Assembly (NCBI RefSeq): GCF_000281045.1
Contig: NW_008246174.1
Span: 28,753 to 92,752, forward strand
Direction: 5' to 3'
Source of the DNA: Saprolegnia diclina VS20
Lineage: Eukaryota > Oomycota > Saprolegniomycetes > Saprolegniales > Saprolegniaceae
DNA: 64,000 bases
Shown: in pieces, positions 1 through 12,000 of the stretch
Layout: every line of letters starts with the position of its first letter
Numbering within the stretch: the stretch's first letter is position 1
Made by a program: the position numbers and the translations under genes
Notes under the pieces: generated by a model
Databases searched by the model: none
What the model was told of the DNA's origin: nothing
The model's input: the letters and a program-made list of their open reading frames with translations, nothing else

Positions 1-231
1 GATGCGGCAACCAGTCAAAGCCGAGCGCCTCGAGCTCGGCAAATCGGCCAGGCTCGTACAGTACGTCTTGGCTCGGTTGCGGAGCGAGCTGAAAGTGCGT
101 CCGAGCTTTAGGCCGTGCATTGACGCCGGCCAAGGCGCATGAGACGGAACGACGTAGCTAGTGGGGATCTGGACGTCACCGTGGAGCGAGCGGTAGAGTG
201 CTGCGGCCAGCACCGTCGTCTCCCACGGCAT
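1..231 (-). CDS. Helicase-associated-like repeat protein, cut by the left edge
   Basis: Reading down from an ATG at 231-229 gives an open frame with the pattern of the helicase-associated-like repeats I know from Saprolegniales proteins: a tyrosine/leucine helix (LAAALYRSLHGDVQIP), a YVVPSHAPWP turn and a HGLKLG motif, then SSLRNRAKTY. The next expected segment (YEPGRFAELEALGFDW) is present but in another frame, displaced by five extra bases (a repeated GTAC) near position 60. That is either a real disruption or a sequence error; five bases is too short for an intron. The frame stays open upstream of the chosen ATG to another ATG near 305, so the true start may lie further right. In many families these repeats bind nucleic acid; here the role is unknown and the rest of the gene is outside the window. 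Confidence 0.45.
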   Translation of the reverse strand, partial: MPWETTVLAAALYRSLHGDVQIPTSYVVPSHAPWPASMHGLKLGRTFSSLRNRAKTYCTSLADLPSSRRSALTGCRI

Positions 232-305
232 CGCGCTTCTTTTTATGTATGGTGGATCCCTATCATGTCCCCCCTCCGCGAGCCAAGGTGCCCACAGTAA
301 GCCCA

Positions 306-876
306 TGGATCGTTGGCAGAGCGCTGCTCTGGGAGGCCATGACCGAGGACAGCTGAGTTGAGGGTCGTAGCTTCGAAGCGCTTGAAACCGCGCCCGTGAT
401 GGCCCTGCTACTCGCAACCTTGTCGGCTCTGGTAAGTGCGTAAATTGATGGACAACGCGATAAGTGCGGGTAGTTTCACATACCAATTTTAATATTGAAG
501 GAAGCTATTGCCGTACCTAATCGAATAGAGGTCGCTCCTCCTGTGACGACGCTAGGCTTGTGTGTGATTGGCTAGAAATGCCAGATTATATCTCGAACAA
601 GGGCGTTGATTGGCTAGACACCATTTCGGTATATGAGTGTTGTAGGATTTCATGCCTGGACGCAACAAGAGGACTGCTCGTCGTTCACGTTTGACTACGA
701 CTAGTGCAGGCAGGATGTGGAGTAGTATATGTAGTTATTGCCAAGCCTCTTACCTTGTATTGTCGCCAATACACCTCGTTACATTCCATGTCTCCAGCGA
801 TAATCATATAACTTGCGCCACGGATCATCCTCCAGGCAGCTTTGCCGGATATCACACAAAGCACTATACATCATAA
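306..876. other. Intergenic stretch, no gene seen
   Basis: No protein-like reading on either strand. The 74-codon frame starting at 652 has no recognisable motif and no family resemblance. This is probably the upstream region of the left-edge gene plus the downstream region of the RING gene. Confidence 0.5.
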
Positions 877-1653
877 TTACGGTCTAAATATGGGCAGCGG
901 GGCCACGGACGTCTGCCGGCAAATGGGGCATTTGTCGAGCTGGACAGCGCAGCCGAGGCAAAAGGTGTGGCCGCACGGCGTGAGCGCGCAGTTGACTTGG
1001 TTCTCGAGACAAACAACGCAGTTCCAGCTGTCGATGACCTTTTGCTTCTCCTCGAGGACGCCATGCACGCGCTCGACAGCCTTCTTGCAGTGGTCGCTCA
1101 CGACGAGGCACTTTTGCTGCAACTGCGAGCACTCTTGCATCCACTCGCCCGCCAACTTGTCCTGGGCCGTTGCGAGCAGCGCCTGCGTCTTGGCCAACTC
1201 GTCCTTGAGCCGCTTGTTCTCGATTTGGAGCTGCTGGACATGCACGTCGACCTCGGGCCGGCGGCGAAGGCGACTCGGCTCGTCGAGGACGCTGCCGTCC
1301 TTGTCCTCGAGCACGCGGTAGTGCGGAACCCACTCGTCGTGGTCGCTCGCGTAGCCTTGGTAGTGGACAAAGTAGTCGGTCGCCGACGTATGCAGCACGC
1401 GTGCCTTCATGAGCGTCGCGCCTTTGTAGACCTTGACGAGGTCGTGGCGCTGGAAGCGGCTGTAGATCGGGGTCCTCGCCTCGGGCGAGGAGGTCCACTC
1501 GTCGCGCTGGTTGCCAGCGTAGGCAGCCCCGAGGTACTCCTTCCCGAAAAGCTCGTCGCGGAGGCCGGCGCGGATGGCGCGGCCGTCCATGCGCATCGCG
1601 TCGCCCTTCATGCTGCGCTTTTCCGCCGAAATCGAGAATGGCATCCCTCTCAA
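877..1653 (-). CDS. Chromo-barrel/Tudor-knot plus coiled-coil plus RING finger protein, probable E3 ubiquitin ligase
   Basis: Single-exon frame of 258 residues. Residues about 68-112 match the Tudor-knot/chromo-barrel pattern of MYST acetyltransferases and MRG/MSL3 proteins: a basic DLVKVYKGATLMKARVL strand, then YFVHYQGYASDHDEWVP. Residues about 135-205 form a charged heptad-rich helix. Residues about 213-250 are a C3HC4 RING (CVVCLENQ, then CGHTFCLGCA, then CPICRQ) with all eight zinc ligands in order. RING domains recruit ubiquitin-conjugating enzymes and chromo-barrels bind methylated histone tails or nucleic acid, so a chromatin-directed ligase is the simplest inference. The substrate is unknown. 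Met1 is followed by further in-frame methionines, so the start could be up to about 20 residues later. Confidence 0.75.
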   Translation of the reverse strand: MRGMPFSISAEKRSMKGDAMRMDGRAIRAGLRDELFGKEYLGAAYAGNQRDEWTSSPEARTPIYSRFQRHDLVKVYKGATLMKARVLHTSATDYFVHYQGYASDHDEWVPHYRVLEDKDGSVLDEPSRLRRRPEVDVHVQQLQIENKRLKDELAKTQALLATAQDKLAGEWMQECSQLQQKCLVVSDHCKKAVERVHGVLEEKQKVIDSWNCVVCLENQVNCALTPCGHTFCLGCAVQLDKCPICRQTSVAPLPIFRP

Positions 1654-2113
1654 ATCCGCACACTATTTAAATAAAATACAAAATTGCATTTTCAAGCCAG
1701 GAAGATCGCGAGTTTTAACCAATCCACGACGCGTGCACTTCCCGCCAAGCGCTTGGATTGGTCAAAAATGAAATAAAGCAGGCCAATCAAACATGTGCAG
1801 CCACGTACCAAGCACAATATCCCGCGCGACGGCCCGAGTCGACGAGACTCGCCGCGACTGCGTCCATCAGGTATACCTCCCACGTGGTCCAACGTCCTGT
1901 GACAGCAGCTGCGGCCTTGGCGTATGGGCTAAAGACGGCTAACCTTACAACGCATCTGAGTTGGCCGAGGAGTCGCCTCTGAGCTGCCTCCTGGCCTTGA
2001 CATTGAGCAAAGTCTTGCCCATCGATATACGCAGCCAAGCTATCACTGGATCCAAGTTGACAGTATAATGTTTGCAGTCGACTCTTGTACTGCTCACGCT
2101 GCAGCTACAGTCG
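1654..2113. other. Intergenic between RING gene and Maf gene, no gene seen
   Basis: Upstream region of the RING gene and downstream region of the Maf gene, both on the minus strand. Short frames on both strands carry no motif. Confidence 0.5.
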
Positions 2114-2958
2114 CTACGCAGTCTTTTGGTCGAGAAGAGCAGACAGCTCGGCGCAGAAACGGTCGACCGGGAAGCCGATGACATTGTTCATGCAGCCGTC
2201 GACGGTCTTGACAAAGGCGCGGCCGCCGCTTTGGATACCGTACGAGCCGGCCTTGTCCATCGGTTCGCCGGTCGCAATGTAGTCTGCGCGCAAATAAGAA
2301 CTGATTGTCATACCTTGAAATTGTACCGCGAATGGTTTGTTCTTGGAGCGGAAGGAACTGGACCTGGGTCACGTGGCTAAACACGTGCGTCGACGTGCCC
2401 ATGCAAAGCGCGACGCCCGAGAACACTTGATGCGTCGAGTTGGAGAGCGATGAGAGCATGCGGAAGGCTTCGGCCTCGTCCTACGCACGACCACCTCGAT
2501 CAGTCTGAATATATGGGGCTCGGCATGCGCACCTTGGGCTTTTCGAGGATCTTGCCGTCGTGGACGACGACCGTGTCGCAGCCAATCACGAGGTCGGGCC
2601 GGCGGGTCTCGGTCGCGAGGCGTCGCGTGACCTCGAGCGCCTTTTGCTTAGCATTCTCCATCACATAGTGCTCCTACAGCTGCGTAAGGTGACGATACCA
2701 TTGACGAGCGTCCGCACCGGCGTCGGGAACGCGGCCTTGTCCAAGTTTTCTTCAAACGTCGACGGAATCACATCAAAGCTCAAGCCCTGCGCAGCCATGA
2801 GCCTCTCGCCGCAGCCGCGATTCGTACCAGGTTGGTCAGGAGCTCGAGGCGGCGCGGACTCTACCACAGGACGTGAGCGTACCGCTGCCATTCGACGCTT
2901 GCACCTGCGACGCGAGGACGACCCGCCACGACTGGATGCGCTGGAGCAACACCGACAT
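2114..2958 (-). CDS. Maf family nucleoside triphosphate pyrophosphatase
   Basis: Maf proteins hydrolyse non-canonical or excess nucleoside triphosphates to monophosphate and pyrophosphate, acting in nucleotide-pool cleaning. The first exon (2905-2958) begins MSVLLQ and ends VVLASQ; a 44-base intron joins it to SPRRLELLTNL, making the family signature LASQSPRR. A second intron of about 41 bases leads to GLSFDVIPSTFEE. Later exons carry VIGCDTVVV, with the conserved aspartate, then ILEKPK, VFSGVALC and finally TGEPMDKAGSYGIQ, typical of the dTTP/UTP-type (YhdE/ASMTL) branch. It ends FCAELSALLDQ-KTA. Five or so introns of 25-50 bases. No targeting peptide is evident, so it is probably cytosolic. 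Family is secure; substrate branch is inferred from the TGEP-DKAG-YGIQ box. Confidence 0.88.
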
Positions 2959-3056
2959 GGCCACGAAATGATCCGGTTACGAACACGCGTATCCGGAAAA
3001 TATACGTGGCAGCGAGAGACGACGCGAAGCATTCTGAGGTGGTATTTAACAAACAA

Positions 3057-6000
3057 CTAGTTGAGATTGAGGAGGAACGCCGCGCCGTTGAGGACCCAGT
3101 GGTCGGGGTTCTGGCGCGTCGGGAGGTACACGGCGACGACAAAGTTGGTCGACATGCCCGTGGTCGAGAGCGTGCCCTGGCGCACCGACGTCTTGTACAC
3201 CGGACACGGGTACTCTTCCTTCTTCCGGAGGATGTTGGCGGCAGGTAGAAAGTGCACCATCGCCATCGGCTACAATAACCTCTTATGGGCATGCTGAGTG
3301 GCATAGAACGTACGCTGAACATTTCGCCAGGTCGCGCTTCTTCCAAGCAGCGCTTCTTGGCATTCCACCGCGCCCCCTACCACCCCGTATAAGATGCGGC
3401 GATACTGAAGCGAGCTGCACCTCGAGCCAGAGACCGTCGACGTAGATGCCGTCAGCAGGCGATTCGGAGATGGCGGAGGCTGGGACGTCCATGACGGAAA
3501 AGGTAAAGCCGAGACAGTCGATGGCAGTCTGGTATTTTCGAGCAAAGTTCTGGAGCGTCCCCGTCATAAACCCCTAGTCCAGTGAGCTCGACTCTATAAC
3601 TTGTGACATTCGTACTTGAGGAAAGAAGAAGGCCGGCAGCGGAAAGACCACGGGCTCGCCGTTCACGAGCCAGGTGCGGAAGAAGGCGACACGTCCGAGC
3701 AGATCCTGGACCCACGGCCCGAGGCTCTTGAGCGACGCAAAACTCACGACCTCCCAGATCCCGGGCACCTGCACCGCAAAGTTAATTCGGGTAGTTGTAC
3801 ACCGAAGGCACGTACTTTGCCGTTCAAAAAGGACGTGTACATGTTGTCGAGGTCGGACGACATGACGATGAGCCCTACAAAATACTCGTAACTAGTGGCT
3901 AGGGCAACCCACATACCTTGGATGGCGCGTTGAATGTCGGCGAGCGACGCGCGCATTTTCACAAGCAGTTTGTTGAACTTGACGAGCTCCTGCGAGAGCA
4001 CAGTCGCGAGCGAGTCCATGACGACCGTGCCCAGCACGGTGCGCGTCTTGAACGTCGACGGGCCGGCTTCGTCGAGGCGGAGGTTGCCGGGAAGACTCGC
4101 TTGGATCGACGCTGCGAGTTCCAAGACACTGTCGTCGTTGCTGACGCCACCGCCACCGCCGCCGTCGCGCGGCTCTAAGCTCAGGATGATGTTGATCATC
4201 TGCGCCGACTCGTTGCGCTCAAAGGTGACGTTGGCGTTCTCGTGCATGCCAAAGATCTCGGGGCTCGCGTGCGCCGGGAGGTTCTCAAAGTACGAGACGA
4301 TGCTCGCGAGCTCGGGCGTCGATGGCGCGTAGTAGGTTCCGGAGGCGGAGAACCGGTAGCTGTCCTGGAGCACACCCGGCGTGTAAAAGCCATTGAGAAT
4401 ACTCGTCAAGCAGCGCCGGTCCCAGTCGTCGGTGACGCGGCCGCCGTAGTTGATTTGACCTGCCAGTGCATGAGCTGCGAGTCGTCATAAGAAGAAGTGG
4501 GCACCCGTGACGTAGCGCAAGGCGTCCCACGGAATGGTCGGCTGCTCGAGGAGGAACTTCTTGAGGCATTCGTACGACGTCTCGAGGTCCGTGTCGTTAA
4601 ACTCGTACTTGATGTTCCAGCCGAGCGCGCCTGCGTAAAGTTAGCGAGGGATTGAAGGGGTAGGGTACCAAACTTGCGGCGCTCTTGGATGATTGCGTGG
4701 AAGAAGACGAGACTCGCGAGCAGCTTCTTCCACACTTGGCTCTTGGTCCAAGTTGCGCCGCCTTCCTCAAACGAGCCCGCTACGTAGTATTGCATACGAT
4801 CCAACGATCCATCAATTGAGCGACGTACTGCCCTCGAACGTCTCAAAGAAGCGCGGGTCGGCGCTCTGGAGCATCGCAAACGACCGAATGAGGTTGGCGC
4901 GAATGCCCTTCGGCGGCTCGTTGGTGAGCTTGATGCCGTTCTGCAGCACCGTCACGGGAAAGTACGCGGCCGGAAACGACGTGAGGAAGAGCCGGAACGT
5001 GTCTTGCACGCTGGGATCGCACGCCAGGTCATCGACCTTCTTCTCGAGCGACGGCATCCACGATTTGGCCAAGTGGCAGTTTTGCAAGAGCACCCAGTCG
5101 CCAATCGACTTGCTCGTCTATCGCCCCACCGCTCAGCTCTGACTATTCCGATACCAACGCACCTCGATGAGGGCTTCGGCGCGGGGCCCTTGGCCTTGGC
5201 CGAGCGAAATCAAGTGGAGGCGGTCGCTGAATTGCCGGTCCTTGGCGAACCGCAAGAGCATGCCGGTTGGGTCGGCGCCTACAACACACCGCTTGCGACA
5301 AGGCGCTCGAGTCCATTGTACCGGCGCTGAGGACGAAGATGCAGGGCGTCTTCTTGTCCGTGTCCTTGTAGATCTCCTCCATCGAGACGGTTCCGAGCTG
5401 GCCAAACCCACTCGCCATTTCGAGCGTGAGCATGTTTAGCAAGCAGCGCTGGACCTTTTCCTGCGCGAGGCCCTTCATCAGCAGCACGTTCTGGAACGAC
5501 GAAAGCCGCGCGCCGATCCCGCGGGGAGATCGCATTGGGCTGGGCACGTTGTCGCTCGACTGAAGCCACGCGAGCCACTGCCTCCACTCGCTCACGAGCG
5601 ACTCCACGAGCCCTTCGGCCGGCGCGCCGACAACAACTTCCATCTCCTGCAGCAAGGCCCACTGCGCGTCGGTGATGGTATCCGGCGCCGGGTTGGGGAC
5701 GCCCTACGCGACTTTGAAATATGCTTCGCAAGAGAGAGCGTACGTGCTTGGCGCCGCTGACGCCGCGGAGGAAGAGCGACCACTCGTTTGGGGCGATGCG
5801 GCCGTCGTAGAGCATGATTTTGCAGCAAATGAGCACCGAGAAGAGGACCTTGTGCACTTCAAAGAGGCCGCGGCAGATGTTGGTGTAGATGTACGTAGTT
5901 TGAAAGTCGATGAGCATCGCGAGGCGCGTCGAGAGCACGGCGGAGGGCGGCGTCGCGTCAAAGCAAATGTTGAAGAGCCGCTGGAAGAACGGCAGCGAGT

Positions 6001-9000
6001 ACTGGTACATCGGGTCGATCGTCGCGAGCTGCGCGACGACAAAGTACAAGATCGACCCGCGGGTGGCCACGCTGCGGTACTCTTCGCGCGTCCGGTTGAT
6101 CTCGAGCTCGGTCGCCTCCGACTCTTGCACGCGCTCCTACGCAGCATCAGCACCGTTGCATCAGTAAACGCGACGTGCTTTGATGATCTTGGACGTCGCG
6201 TTCGAGGACGCAAGCGTGTCGATAAGCCCTTCGTCGTCGAGAACGTTGCCGGACGATTCCGAGAGCTTTTGAAGGATGCGGTCTTCGATGTCCTTGAGCT
6301 GCTTCTTGTCTTGGGCCATCGTCACGACGAGGCGGTTCTTCTTCTCCTCAATGTCCGGTCGCTCGTGCTTGACGGCGTCGCCGAGCAGCTGGTCCTCGAG
6401 CCCCGTCATCGTGACCGTAAAGTTGATGATGGTCACTTTGATGTACACCTCGGGAAGGTAGTGTGGGTTGGCACATTTGGTTGTGATCCAGAGCCGAAAA
6501 CTCGGGTCGTAGTCGACGTCGCTGTCCCCAAGGTGGATGAGGAGCCGCCCGCCTTGCTTGAAGATCGCCTTTTGCAGAATCGGCTCGAGCGACGGCTCGA
6601 GCGTCTCTTCAATGTCTTCGATCAAAAGCGACTTGCCATTCTACCGCAAAATGCATCAATTTTCATGTAAAAAGAGCGAGGGTCGGACGCGAATGCAGCT
6701 CTCGAGCGACCGGAGGAGGTTGGCGTTCGTCATCTTGGTCGCCTCTGGGAGGTATGTCTTCTTGATCCACTTGTTGGCTTGGCCTTGCGGGTCGATCATG
6801 AGCGGCCAGCGCTCGCCGCGCGTCGCCAGAATCGCATTGTCAGTCGAGTTCATATCGGTGGGGAGGCCATTGAGCTGCCACTCGCGCACTTCGACGGGCG
6901 ACCCGAGCGTCGCCGCGAGCGAATATTTCGACTTGGAGCTTGGAATTTCCCGCGCGTCGCACTCGGCCAACCACGCGTCGACCATCTGCTGCCGATAGCT
7001 CCCGGTGAACGCGCCATAGTAACTAATACTCGCAGCGGCGAGGAACGTGTCGCCAATGACGGCGAGGACGCCTTCGACGAGGCTTGCGACCGTCTCCTTC
7101 CAGCGCTTGCCTTCGACGCTGAGGCCCGAAATGAGCTTCTCGGCGCGCACGAGGCGCTTCTCGGTCGTGCCGGCTTCGCGGGCGAGCGCATCTTTCTCGT
7201 CGAGCGTGTCTTTGCACTGCTTCTCGAGCATCATGACGTTCTCGTTGACCTTGCGGAGCTCGTCTTGCTTGGTCTTGAGCACGGCGTTGGCGGCTTCGAG
7301 CTTGGCGTTCATCGCATCGAGGTTGGCTTGCTTTGGCCCGACCTCCTTGGCGACTTTGGAGTAGACGTCCATCGCGTGCGCCCACATGCAGAGCGACGTG
7401 GCGGCTTTCGACACTTTGGAGACAACTTCGACGCTCATGCCGGGATTGGCCACGCATTTCGAGAGCTTTTTCAACAGCGCTTCCGGAATGTTGTCCTTGT
7501 CGTAGTTGATCAACCGGTCGAGGAACATCGAGTCGCCGAGCACCTTCTTGGCCACGTCCCACGTCTGCTTCTCGCCGAGCAGAAGGCAGACGCACTGCAT
7601 GACAGTCTCGACGGCCTCGGGCGGTTTTGTAAACGACTTGACTTCGGTAATGTCGCCTTTCGAGAGCGAGTTGAGCGCCGTCTCGGCGTTCTTGAGCGCC
7701 GGCATGGCCACGTCGAGGTCCTTCTGCGCGTCGGCCTGCAGGATCGACACCTCTTCCGCTTGCTTGCCGACGACCGCTTCGTCTTTGGAGACACGCGCGC
7801 GAACCTCCGCTGCCGCCTTTTGGTCGATCGACACTTGCTTGAGCAGCACTTCGGCCTCGGCAGCTTTCTTGGTCAGCACCGGCTGCAGTTTGATCAAGTC
7901 GCCTTTGAGCGCGTCGACAATGCTGTTGGTCTCCTCGAGCTTCTTGACGCCGATCTCCATGCGCGTCTTGACGCTCTGGAGCTGCTCGGTCTTTTCTTTG
8001 AGCATTTTGAGGTAGAGCTGGATGAGATCGAGGTACGACTTCGGCGTCGTGTACACGTGGCGCTGCAATTGGCGCTGGAACGCCGTCGCTACGTCGTTGG
8101 AGGTCGTGTGGACGATGGAGCACATGTCGATAAGCGCAGTTCGTAGGTCCTCGGACGGCAGCGGAATCTGCGAGAGGAACCGAGACGCGACCGACTGCAG
8201 CGCTTCTTTTGGCCAGTTCATGTACCAGTCGATCGTGCAGCAGTTGATGAGCGACGGGAACGCGCGGCAGCGCACGCGGAGCGCCGACCCGACGGGCGAC
8301 ATGCAGAGCACAATGTGCAGGAAGTTGCGCACCCGGTACACGAACGTCGTCAAGCACTGGTCTCGCGTCTCGGGAAGCCCGAGGGCCTTCACAACGGGTC
8401 GCATGTCGCCGACGATGCGATCCATCTCGTCCGGCGCAAAGAGGTTGGGCACTTCGCCGCTGTTGAGAATGTTGTTGATGTCTTCCAAGAACGACTCGTC
8501 GACGATCTGCGAGTCGGTAAAGAGAAAGACGGTCGGGACCCCTTGGACGCCTGCCTTGAGCATGAACGTCTTGATGTCTTCGTGAAACTCCGTGTTGCTA
8601 TACCCCCGCGTGATCTCAATCTGGTGGCACGACGCTTCCTGGACAAACGCCGCCAGTCTACACATTACCATCAATATATCAAGCATCTATATAGAGAGAG
8701 TGAAGTACCGCGCGAGGCTCTGCTTGCCCGAGCCGCCGACGCCGATGAGCATCGCGTTGCCGCGCGGCTGACGCAAGATGCGCGTGAGGCGGAGGAGGTG
8801 GGCGATCGCGTCGCGGAAGAAGACGAGGTTCATCTTGTTGGAGTGGCGCATGTTGTAGTCCTCGTTGGCCGACTCGAGGAGCCGCACGACGCGCCCGTGG
8901 TCGTCGCACATTTCGTAGAGCGGGTTGGGTGTGCCCGGCTTGAAGATGTCGCCAAAGATGAGCGGGCACGGACTGTGGAAGAGGTCGTTCTTGGACCACG

Positions 9001-12000
9001 TGACGTGAAAGTTGGTCGAGAGCAGCGACGTGACGAGGTCTTCGAACCACTCCGTGTCCGGAACTGTGTTGAGCCGGTCACCAAACACCCGCGCGGCCTC
9101 GTGCACCCAGAGCTTGTTCATCGTATCGGCGTCCTGGCATTTCGACGGCGTGATCATGAGCAGTCCTAAACACTAGGTGAATTCCAAATGAACAGTTGGT
9201 TGATACCTTGAAACACTTTGGAGACGTCGCGGAGGTTGAACGTGTAGTGAAACTTGCTCGGCGTCGGGAGAAGCTCGCTGCAGACGCGGTTGTACACCTC
9301 GATGATGCACGTAATGATGCCGTTGCGCATGCTTTTCACGGGCGCCGAAAAGCGCTCCAAGAAGCCGCCGAGGATCGACGAGAAGATCTGCTTGAGCGAC
9401 GACTCGCGCGCCGGATGCATGCAGAGCACGTGGAAGTGGCGCACAAAGCGCGGCGTGCAGTGGGACCGCCCGCCACCCGCGGGGGCCGCCGCGCACATGA
9501 AGAGCGTGTCGGCGATGTCCTTCCAGAAGAGCTTGTCGCGGTCGTAGAAGCCGCGAAAATCGAGGAATTGGCGGAGGAGCTCGATTGGCGCCTGCGCGCC
9601 GTAGACCTCGACGGCCGGGAGGTTGACATCGTCCACAAAGATGACCATGCGCTTGTTGCCAAAGGGTCCGAGGAGGTTCTTTCGCTTCTTCTCGAGCTTG
9701 GCTTCAATCGTCGACTGCGTCACGAGGCTCGACGTCTGCGCCGAGAAGCTCATCATCGTGCTCGCAAATTCTATACAAGGGCTAGGGTCTCGAACAGGCA
9801 GTGGGATAGGAAGTACTCGCAGGCTCGTCTTCGATGGCGGTCGTGAGTTCTCGGAGGAGGTCCATGACAATGACGGTCTTGCCCGTGCCCGTGACGCCCG
9901 TCATATACGCAGGCGTGTTGTTCATCGTGAGCACGCGGAGAAGAAACGTGTAGCGAATGGTGTCGGCGGTCGCGACAATCATGTCAAAGTATGGCATACT
10001 AGACGTCATATAAGACACTATTGTCCACGCATATACGTACCTAGCATTGTACTTGAACTCGGGCACGATTTCGCTCCAGGGCGAGAACCGCTTGTTGGCC
10101 AAATCGACGTAGTAGTCGAAGACGAGGCCGTGGCTCGGGATGTGCGCCGCAATGCCTAGTCCATGTTGTCTCTATTGGACTATCGCAAAAGGATTTCCAA
10201 CCCGCCGACTCGAGGAGGCTTCGGAAAAACGCGTCGAACGGCTCGAGCGTGTCTTGGCTCATGGACGCGCCGAGCGACCAAATGAGCGAGAAGCAAAAGA
10301 GCTTGTTGACGAGCTCGAGCTGCTCGGGCTCGTCTTGCAGCTTGAGCGCGATGAGCTGCGGGAAGAAGGCGTCGAGGAGGCGACAGCAGTGCGTCACGAG
10401 CTGAATGTCGACGGTCGGGACGGGCTCGGCGCAGTTGAGGCGGACAAACTGCAGCACCTTCTCAACGACCGCGGAAATGTTGGTATGGAGCCGATGCAGC
10501 CACGCTGGCGGAAATGTCGATGGACGGGTTTGAAGCCACGTCTGCACATACGGGAGCCACCCCACGTCGGTCGATGTCATGTACACGACGCCGATGCGGC
10601 TCACCTAATGCGCCCATGAGATACGACGATAGACGAGCAATGTACAGTCGCAGGGGACGCAGCGCAGAGGTCCATGACCTCGAAGAGCATGCGCATCTCG
10701 GTCTTGAGCTTGATGCGCTCGCCGTTGGCGAGACAGAGAGTCATGTTGTCGTCCAAGACCGTGTTCATGTTTTCGATCCAGAGCGCGTCAATAGGTCCGT
10801 CAAACACGGTCCACTTGTAGTCTACTCCCGAGATCGCATCTTCAACATGCGACGAGAGGCGTGTACCGCCGTTGTCTTCGTTGACAGCTTCGCGCATGAT
10901 CATGGACGCGAGGCCGTCGTGCCACTCCTGCGTGAGGTCGTTGAACTCGCCGTAGAGCTCGCCCATCGTGATGCACTTGGGATTGAGCACGCGCGCGTGC
11001 ACAGCTTGAAAGAGCGGGTTGGTCGACCTACACGACGCAGTGTAAGGAACCACCAGAGAGGGTGACCGAACCCTTGCTGCCGCAGCTTCGTCATGATGTT
11101 TTGCAGCATGCGATAGCATGTGGTTTTGCCCGCGCCTGTCGGGCCCACGAGCGTGCCCCCAAAGCGGACGTTGAACGTGTCGAACATCTGGATGATCTTG
11201 GTGACAAAGTTGGGGACCTTTTGCAGCTGGGCCTTGGCGACCTCGGCTTCGAGGCACACGAGGAGCTCGCCATAGTCGTTGGACGGAATGTCGATGCCGG
11301 GAAAGAGGTCGTACACGATGGCCTGGAAGAGCGGGAGGTCGTCGCTCAGAAACTTGGGCACGTTCGAGTCGCGCAGCGCGCGGATGAGCGTCACGTCTTC
11401 GGTCAGCGTCGGGTTGGCGCGCTTGAGACTACCCGCCATGACGAGCACCGACTTGACCGCGCGGAGCCCGTAGTCGTAGTGCGGCTGCTGCGAGAGCTGC
11501 TCGCTGCAGAGGATGTAGAGCTTGCACATCTTGCGACTCAGCGTCTTGGCGTCGCCAAAGCCCTCGGCGAAGAGCATGATTTCAGCGATGAGCGCGTAGT
11601 CGGGCACCATCATCGAGACGGGCCGGAAGCAGACCTTGAGGTTGTCGGGCAGCTCGGTGCGGCCGGCGTACCCGGGGTTCATGGTCACGATGACGTGGTG
11701 ATCTTTGAGAAGGATCTCGACACCCATGAAGTTGATGTGCTCCTTTTCCTGGAGCCGGCCCTCGCGCAGCGTCAGTAGCTGCTGCGCGACGACCGAGAGC
11801 ACTTCGATGTCGATGCGGTTGAACTCGTCGAGACACGTCCAGTTGCCGGCTTGCGCAAGGCCTCGGAAGAGCTTGCCCATCATCTTGTAGTCGATCTGGT
11901 CCGAGCAGTTGAAGACGACGCACTGGATGGCCATGGCTTTGGCGAGGTCCTTGGAGCTCTCGGTCTTGCCCGTGCCGGCGGGACCGGCGGGGGCGGCCCC

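Noticed and set aside
5672-8146. Long plus-strand open frames (332 and 455 codons) opposite the dynein gene
   Set aside because: They are antisense shadows of GC-rich dynein exons, with skewed composition (rich in R, V, L, H, E) and no motif.
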